This document shows, in pieces, positions 41,919 through 46,074 of a stretch of 46,074 nucleotides of DNA. The DNA comes from Clostridia bacterium (lineage in GTDB: Bacteria; Bacillota; Clostridia; Oscillospirales; Acutalibacteraceae): assembly GCA_017435865.1 (NCBI GenBank), contig JAFSEF010000112.1, forward strand, positions 1 to 46,074, given 5' to 3'. A program made the translations under genes and the position numbers. The notes under the pieces were generated by a model that saw only the letters and a list, made by a program, of their open reading frames with translations, did not search any database and was not told the DNA's origin. The number at the start of each line of letters is the position of its first letter. Position 1 is the first letter of the stretch.

Positions 41919-44330
41919 TTATTTCAGCCAAGTTTCCGTGTTTTCAAGACTGACAGCTGCACGCAGAATCATTCTTGCATCATCTGCCATGATTTTGCCG
42001 TCGCCCGTAATATCTGCGGCAAGTGACTGAATCGCGGACAGGCTTTCGAGGTTGACCGCTTTACGCAGGGTCATTCTTGCATCGTCTGCCATGATAAGAC
42101 CGTCAGCAGCGATATCGCCGAGCACTGCAATTTCAAGTGTCGTGCCGTCGGGCAGGAAAAGGATGCAGCCGGTATAGCACAATACATCTTTTTCGAGAAT
42201 AAAGCCGTACTCATTGGTGATGTACGAAGTCGGGGAAGCCTGTGCGAGCAGTTCTTCAATCGTGCGACCCTTGACGGAGGTAATCGTTTCGTCCTCTGTT
42301 TTCTGCGACAGGGAAGAGTCTTCAAACACGGCAATCAGTTTCGGAACAGAAGTACCTTCTTCAATCTTTTCACCGCAATCAAGGCAGTATGTGTCACCTG
42401 TGTAACCGTCTTCGAGGTAGGTCGGGAATTTTGCTCCGCGAATTTCGGTGTTGTAGTGGTCACAGGTAAGTTTGTATTCAAACAGACTCGGTATATTGAA
42501 AAAGTGTCCGTTCAGACCGTTGTAGCCTTTGTATTCAATGTCCGAAGTACCGCTGAGATTCTGTAGCAATTCTGCATCGTCACATTCCACATAAATGGTG
42601 GCGGCATGGAAATGCTCTGCATTGACAACGCAATCCTCGTTGCGTTTTGCATCGGCAGCAAATTCTTCCGCTGTCCACAGAGCTTCTTTGAAGAACGCAC
42701 TGAGTTTGATTTCGTTATTGACTTCGGCTGCACATTCGGCAGTGAAGGAGTTAGCTTTGCTGTCGCCTGTTTCTGCAGCATCTGCTCCGTATTCCCAATA
42801 ATCAAAACGCACATCTGCAAAAGACGGAACGATTATATAGGTTTCAAATGAGGTCATGCCGACACAGTCATTGAGGTAGACATCGAGCTTGTAATAGTTG
42901 TCATACTCTCTGTCAGGGCTGATGACCACGTTCACATAACCGTTCTCAGGCAACGGCAGAACAGGAATGACAGTTCCGCTTGCAATCTTTTCACCGCAAT
43001 CGGTACAGAATGTATCACCTGTGTAACCTTCTTCGGAATGGGTGGCATCTTTTTGGTTGCGGATTTCGGTATTTTTGTGCGGGCAGGAGAGATTGAACGT
43101 CATCGGTACTGTCGCACCGTATACAAAACCGAGAGTTTCGTATGTCTTGTTGTTAAAAGTGTTGCCTTTGAATTCGATGTCAGCTGTTGCGGTGATGCCT
43201 TCAATGAGGGTCTGATCATCGCACGTCACATAAATGGTGGCAGCGTGGAATTTTTCGGTGTTGACCGTAACGGTCTGTCCGCGTTTTGCATCGGCGGTAA
43301 AACTGTCTGCCGTCCACAGGCATTCCTTAAAATAAGCACTGTACTTCAGAGTCCTGCTGTCAAGCAGATTGCATTCAGATGTATATGCATTGGTTTTGGT
43401 TTTTGCAAGTTCCTCGGCATCTGTACCGTTTTCATTGTATGAATATTCAACGGCATATTCTGCGGGCAGATTGAAGAACAGTTCATAAGAAGTAAGGCCG
43501 ATGCAGTCATTGAGGTACACATCGAACACATACTCACCATAGTCTGCATCATAACTGACTTGAGCACTGATGTGTGCATTGTCGGAGATGCTTATAAATT
43601 CACCTGTCAGTTTCGGGATGACGGATCCTGTTGCAATCTTTTTGCCGCAATCAAGGCAGTATGTGTCACCTGTGTAACCTTCTTCGGAATGGGTGGCATC
43701 TTTTTGGTTGCGGATTTCGGTATTTTTGTGCGGGCAGGAGAGATTGAACGTCATCGGAACTGCCACACCGCTTACAAAACCGATGGTTTCGTATGTCATG
43801 CCGTCAAAGGTATTGCCTTTGAATTCAAGGTCAGCTGTTGCGGTGATGTTTTTAAGAAGAGCCTGATCATCGCACGTCACATAAACGGTGGCAGCGTGGA
43901 ACTTTTCGGTGTTGACCGTAACGGTCTGTCCGCGTTTTGCATCGCCTGTAAAGCTGTCTGCTATCCACAGACATTCTTTAAAATAAGCACCGTATTTCAG
44001 AGTCTTGCTGTCAAGCAGATTGCATTCAGCCGTGTATGCGTTGTTTTTGGTTTTTGCAAGTTCTCCGGCATCTGCACCGTTTTCATTGTATGAATATGCA
44101 ACGGCATATTCTGTGGGTAAATTAAAAAACAGCTCATAAGAAGTAAGACCGATACAGTTGTTGAGGTACACATCGAACGCATACTCACCATAGTCTGCAT
44201 CATAATTGACTTCTACACTGATGTGTGCATTGTCATCAACGACAACCAATGCCGATGCAAAACACGGCAACAGGCTGAAAAGCATGCCGATCACAAGAAA
44301 AACAGACATTGCCTTTTTGTAAAATTTCAT
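41919..44330 (-). CDS. Secreted three-module dockerin protein
   Basis: 803 residues from the ATG at 44330, with AAAGGAG upstream. A signal peptide precedes three modules of about 217 residues. Each begins HISVEVNYDADYGEYAFDVYLN, has GLTSYELFFNLP and a HAATxYVxCDD strand, and ends with HKNTEIRNQKDAT and the knuckle TGDTYCLDCGxKIATGS, in which two Cys may bind metal or form a disulfide. Modules 1 and 2 are nearly identical, module 3 diverged. The C-terminal 65 residues are a type I dockerin (two halves with MADDARMTLRKAV and MADDARMILRAAV). The module beta-pattern could be a divergent cohesin, but this is unproven. It should be a secreted component of a surface complex. Confidence 0.85.
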   Translation of the reverse strand: MKFYKKAMSVFLVIGMLFSLLPCFASALVVVDDNAHISVEVNYDADYGEYAFDVYLNNCIGLTSYELFFNLPTEYAVAYSYNENGADAGELAKTKNNAYTAECNLLDSKTLKYGAYFKECLWIADSFTGDAKRGQTVTVNTEKFHAATVYVTCDDQALLKNITATADLEFKGNTFDGMTYETIGFVSGVAVPMTFNLSCPHKNTEIRNQKDATHSEEGYTGDTYCLDCGKKIATGSVIPKLTGEFISISDNAHISAQVSYDADYGEYVFDVYLNDCIGLTSYELFFNLPAEYAVEYSYNENGTDAEELAKTKTNAYTSECNLLDSRTLKYSAYFKECLWTADSFTADAKRGQTVTVNTEKFHAATIYVTCDDQTLIEGITATADIEFKGNTFNNKTYETLGFVYGATVPMTFNLSCPHKNTEIRNQKDATHSEEGYTGDTFCTDCGEKIASGTVIPVLPLPENGYVNVVISPDREYDNYYKLDVYLNDCVGMTSFETYIIVPSFADVRFDYWEYGADAAETGDSKANSFTAECAAEVNNEIKLSAFFKEALWTAEEFAADAKRNEDCVVNAEHFHAATIYVECDDAELLQNLSGTSDIEYKGYNGLNGHFFNIPSLFEYKLTCDHYNTEIRGAKFPTYLEDGYTGDTYCLDCGEKIEEGTSVPKLIAVFEDSSLSQKTEDETITSVKGRTIEELLAQASPTSYITNEYGFILEKDVLCYTGCILFLPDGTTLEIAVLGDIAADGLIMADDARMTLRKAVNLESLSAIQSLAADITGDGKIMADDARMILRAAVSLENTETWLK
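43015..43106 (-). repeat. Copy 2 of a 92-bp perfect direct repeat within the dockerin protein gene
   Basis: Identical base for base to 43666-43757, spaced 651 bp, which is one module length (217 codons). It covers the HKNTEIRNQKDAT and knuckle region at the module boundary. Confidence 0.95.
43666..43757 (-). repeat. Copy 1 of the 92-bp perfect direct repeat
   Basis: Partner of 43015-43106. The lack of any synonymous change over 92 bp shows recent duplication or gene conversion between modules. Confidence 0.95.
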
Positions 44331-44362
44331 AACAATCGCTCCTTTTGGATATTGCAATTATC

Positions 44363-44391
44363 ATTATGCTCTTTTTTTATTCATATTTCAA
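44363..44391 (-). promoter_or_regulatory. Possible sigma-A promoter of the three-module dockerin gene
   Basis: Minus-strand TTGAAA (44386-44391), 17-bp spacer, CATAAT (44363-44368), about 30 bp before the start codon. The rest of 44392-44461 is A/T-rich with nothing else recognised. Confidence 0.5.
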
Positions 44392-44461
44392 GTGCAAATC
44401 AGATAAAAAATAATTTTATTTTCAATAATAATTACTTCCAAAAGAATATACTTTTCTCAAC

Positions 44462-44496
44462 AAAAAACCGCAAAAACCGTTTGGCTTTTGCGGTTT
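44462..44496 (-). terminator. Intrinsic terminator of the zinc-ribbon protein gene
   Basis: 11-bp stem AAACCGCAAAA / TTTTGCGGTTT (44465-44475 with 44486-44496), 10-nt loop, followed by a U-run on the minus strand. Confidence 0.85.
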
Positions 44497-44513
44497 GTCT
44501 GTTGAAGTTGCTA

Positions 44514-45422
44514 TCAGCCGATGGCGTGCACAACAGCGGTGGTGGGGACTTCCGTTGCAGGAACAACGGAGGATTGCTGCAGTCCGTTCATGGGCACCCA
44601 GCCGTATGTGTTGTCAATTTTGATTCTGCCCCAGTATTGCTGACTTTCAGCATCGTATTTGAAGGCCTTGACATCAAGGATGGTGTCTTTTGTCATGGCA
44701 TCAAGGTAGTCGGAGTTGTCGCTTGCAGCCGAATACACGCCGACACCTGCATCGGCAGTAACAATGTAAGCACCTGCGGGCGGTTCTGCAGGCATACCGG
44801 GGATCTGTTCGTTGATGTTGACGGCAATGGTGGTTTTTTCGTTGCCGTTTGCACCGTTGATGACGGCAGGCAGGTCGAAAAATGTCAGGTTGTTTTTGTA
44901 CATAAAGCCAAGACCGCAGCAGATTGCGATCAGCACCAGGCAGACAACAAACATCAGCTTGTTGGTGTTGCGGTTGATCTGGCGGCTGATTTTTGCATTG
45001 CGTTTGTCTTCTTTTGCCTGTTTTTTATCTCTCTTTTTTTGCTTTTTCGCATTTTTTTTGTCAATCCGTGCCTGCTTTTCGGGAGAAACAGGACGCGGTT
45101 CTTTGACCTTTTTTTCTTTTTTCTCTTTTTTTTGTTTCTTTTCAACAGGAGCTGCCACAGGTGGCGTATTTTTGTTTTCTTCCGTCTGTGCAGGATATTT
45201 TTCCATGTCGGCTTCGTAGCTTTCAATGATGCTGCTGCGAAGACGGCTCAGAGAAAAACCTTCATTTTCGCTGCCGTCAGAGAGTGCATCGGACGGTGCT
45301 TCTTCTTCCTTCTTTTTACGCAGGGTCACGGTGTGGTGGGTTCCGCAAACAGGGCACTTGACGGTGCCTTCGTTTTCTATATTGAATTCATTGCCGCAGC
45401 TGTCGCAAATAAAAATATCCAT
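44514..45422 (-). CDS. Zinc-ribbon membrane protein with outer SH3-like domain
   Basis: 302 residues from the ATG at 45422, with GGAGG five bases upstream. The N-terminus DIFICDSCGNEFN...VKCPVCGTHHTV is a four-Cys zinc ribbon. A long Lys/Glu-rich cytoplasmic stretch follows (KKQKKEKKEKK, about 85-145), then one membrane segment (MFVVCLVLIAICCGLGFMY, about 160-180) and an outer domain whose AGAYIVTADAGVGVYSA...YWGRIKIDNTYGWVPMNGL pattern is that of bacterial SH3 wall-binding domains. It is therefore a single-pass protein that could sense or bind the wall outside and nucleic acid or protein inside. Function unknown. Strong promoter at 45472-45500; monocistronic. Confidence 0.8.
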   Translation of the reverse strand: MDIFICDSCGNEFNIENEGTVKCPVCGTHHTVTLRKKKEEEAPSDALSDGSENEGFSLSRLRSSIIESYEADMEKYPAQTEENKNTPPVAAPVEKKQKKEKKEKKVKEPRPVSPEKQARIDKKNAKKQKKRDKKQAKEDKRNAKISRQINRNTNKLMFVVCLVLIAICCGLGFMYKNNLTFFDLPAVINGANGNEKTTIAVNINEQIPGMPAEPPAGAYIVTADAGVGVYSAASDNSDYLDAMTKDTILDVKAFKYDAESQQYWGRIKIDNTYGWVPMNGLQQSSVVPATEVPTTAVVHAIG

Positions 45423-45471
45423 ATTCTCCTCCGATTGTGCCAAAAATGCAGAAAAGTGTCATAACGTGTAT

Positions 45472-45500
45472 ATTATGCAATGTAAATTAAGTTTTGTCAA
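45472..45500 (-). promoter_or_regulatory. Sigma-A promoter of the zinc-ribbon membrane protein gene
   Basis: Minus-strand TTGACA (45495-45500), 17-bp spacer, CATAAT (45472-45477). Confidence 0.78.
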
Positions 45501-45566
45501 TGGATTTTTATTAATCTTTATTTACAATTTTGTTACAAATAAAAATTAATAAATATAAAAAATATC

Positions 45567-45595
45567 TTGCAATTAAAAAGGTGATGTGATAAGAT
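45567..45595 (+). promoter_or_regulatory. Sigma-A promoter of the LCAT-like gene at the window end
   Basis: TTGCAA (45567-45572), 17-bp spacer, TAAGAT (45590-45595), about 45 bp before the start codon. Confidence 0.65.
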
Positions 45596-45642
45596 ATATT
45601 TTGAATTTGTATGCAGCAAAAAAGGAAGGAGATGCTTGTTGA

Positions 45643-46074
45643 ATGGCAAAAATACCTCTGATTGTGATCGGCGGAATCGGCTACAGCAAGGTCTTCCTCG
45701 GTGAAGGAGATAAAACTGCCTGGCCGCCGCAGCTTGAAATAGAAGATTTCAAGCGTGACTTCATGGGATTGTTCCTGAAAATGAGTCTGTTCCGCAAGGA
45801 CAGCGGTTTTTCTTCAAAACTCAGTGAGCTGTTTGCATCCTGTATTTCTCCGTTTGCCGCAGACGAAAACGGCGATCTCCTCTGCCGCAGCCTGTATGTT
45901 GAACAGGATGTGACAGGACATGACAAACAAGCACTTTTGCAACGTCTGGCTGTGGAAGATCTGTTTTCGCAGGCCGGCGACGAAAATTGTTTTGTTTTCT
46001 CTTATGTTTTTGCCGAAGATCCGCTTGTAAACGGCAAAAAACTTTGTGCTTTCATTGAATCGGTCTGTGAACGC
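45643..46074 (+). CDS. N-terminal part of an LCAT/alpha-beta-hydrolase-like protein (cut by window end)
   Basis: 144 codons are open from the ATG at 45643 to the last base. AAGGAG lies about 11 bases upstream; an ATG at 45632 in another frame closes after ten codons. The start MAKIPLIVIGGIGYS resembles the PVIVVPGxxGS first strand of LCAT-type lipases, and TAWPP and the region after it recall the early part of the secreted hydrolase at 254-1900. No signal peptide, so cytoplasmic if this start is right. The nucleophile elbow lies beyond the window, so catalysis cannot be judged. Confidence 0.55.
   Translation, partial: MAKIPLIVIGGIGYSKVFLGEGDKTAWPPQLEIEDFKRDFMGLFLKMSLFRKDSGFSSKLSELFASCISPFAADENGDLLCRSLYVEQDVTGHDKQALLQRLAVEDLFSQAGDENCFVFSYVFAEDPLVNGKKLCAFIESVCER

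Overview
The window looks like a chromosomal segment of a spore-forming, anaerobic, plant- or mucus-glycan-degrading member of the Clostridia, most likely an Oscillospiraceae/Ruminococcus-type gut bacterium. The grounds are a spoIIE gene, strong AGGAGG ribosome sites, sigma-A-type promoters, class B sortases, a bacillar/clostridial collagen-like surface protein, several dockerin modules of the cellulosome type, and glycoside hydrolase and hexuronate genes. I see no rRNA or tRNA gene, phage, insertion sequence or CRISPR array. Coding density is high and genes form short operons separated by intrinsic terminators, several of which share the same AGGAGCTG...CAGCTCCT stem.

Layout. 1-165: a structured, probably non-coding stretch cut by the window edge. 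254-1900 (-): a secreted alpha/beta hydrolase with Cys at the nucleophile position. 2112-4376 (+): a sphingosine-1-phosphate-lyase-like PLP enzyme and a histidine phosphatase. 4446-9693 (-): a GH27-type alpha-galactosidase, a dockerin-bearing oligopeptide-binding protein and a GPH/MFS sugar transporter. 9775-14017 (-): an rlmB-like rRNA methyltransferase followed by a very large membrane protein that resembles a catalytically dead P-type ATPase. 14246-16558 (+): spoIIE behind a promoter with 21-bp spacing. 16574-18435 (-): a collagen-like spore or surface protein and a GT2-TPR glycosyltransferase.

18686-25999 (+): sortase B, a second giant sortase with long low-complexity arms, a membrane protein with a degenerate CinA/MoCF domain, galE, and a secreted dockerin protein, all closely spaced and possibly one surface-assembly operon. 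26110-28692 (+): two secreted proteins of unknown function separated by a block of strong hairpins. 28798-35095 (-): a propeller/alpha-toroid protein and the hexuronate operon uxuA, SDR fructuronate reductase, KDPG aldolase, a MIF-type tautomerase and KDG kinase, which would take fructuronate/mannonate through KDG to pyruvate and glyceraldehyde-3-phosphate. 35284-36549 (-): a secreted GH5 glucanase. 36754-41854 (+): a MacB/BceAB-like ABC transporter with a membrane-anchored CARDB-like surface protein, behind an inverted-repeat operator. 41919-45422 (-): a three-module dockerin surface protein with a recent internal duplication, and a zinc-ribbon/SH3-like membrane protein. 45643-end (+): the start of a second LCAT/alpha-beta-hydrolase-like protein.

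Common themes are cell-surface assembly (sortases, dockerins, collagen, anchored proteins) and glycan use (alpha-galactoside, beta-glucan, hexuronate). Three dockerins occur in the window but no certain cohesin; the partner scaffold would have to lie elsewhere unless the repeated modules of the 41919-44330 protein are divergent cohesins.
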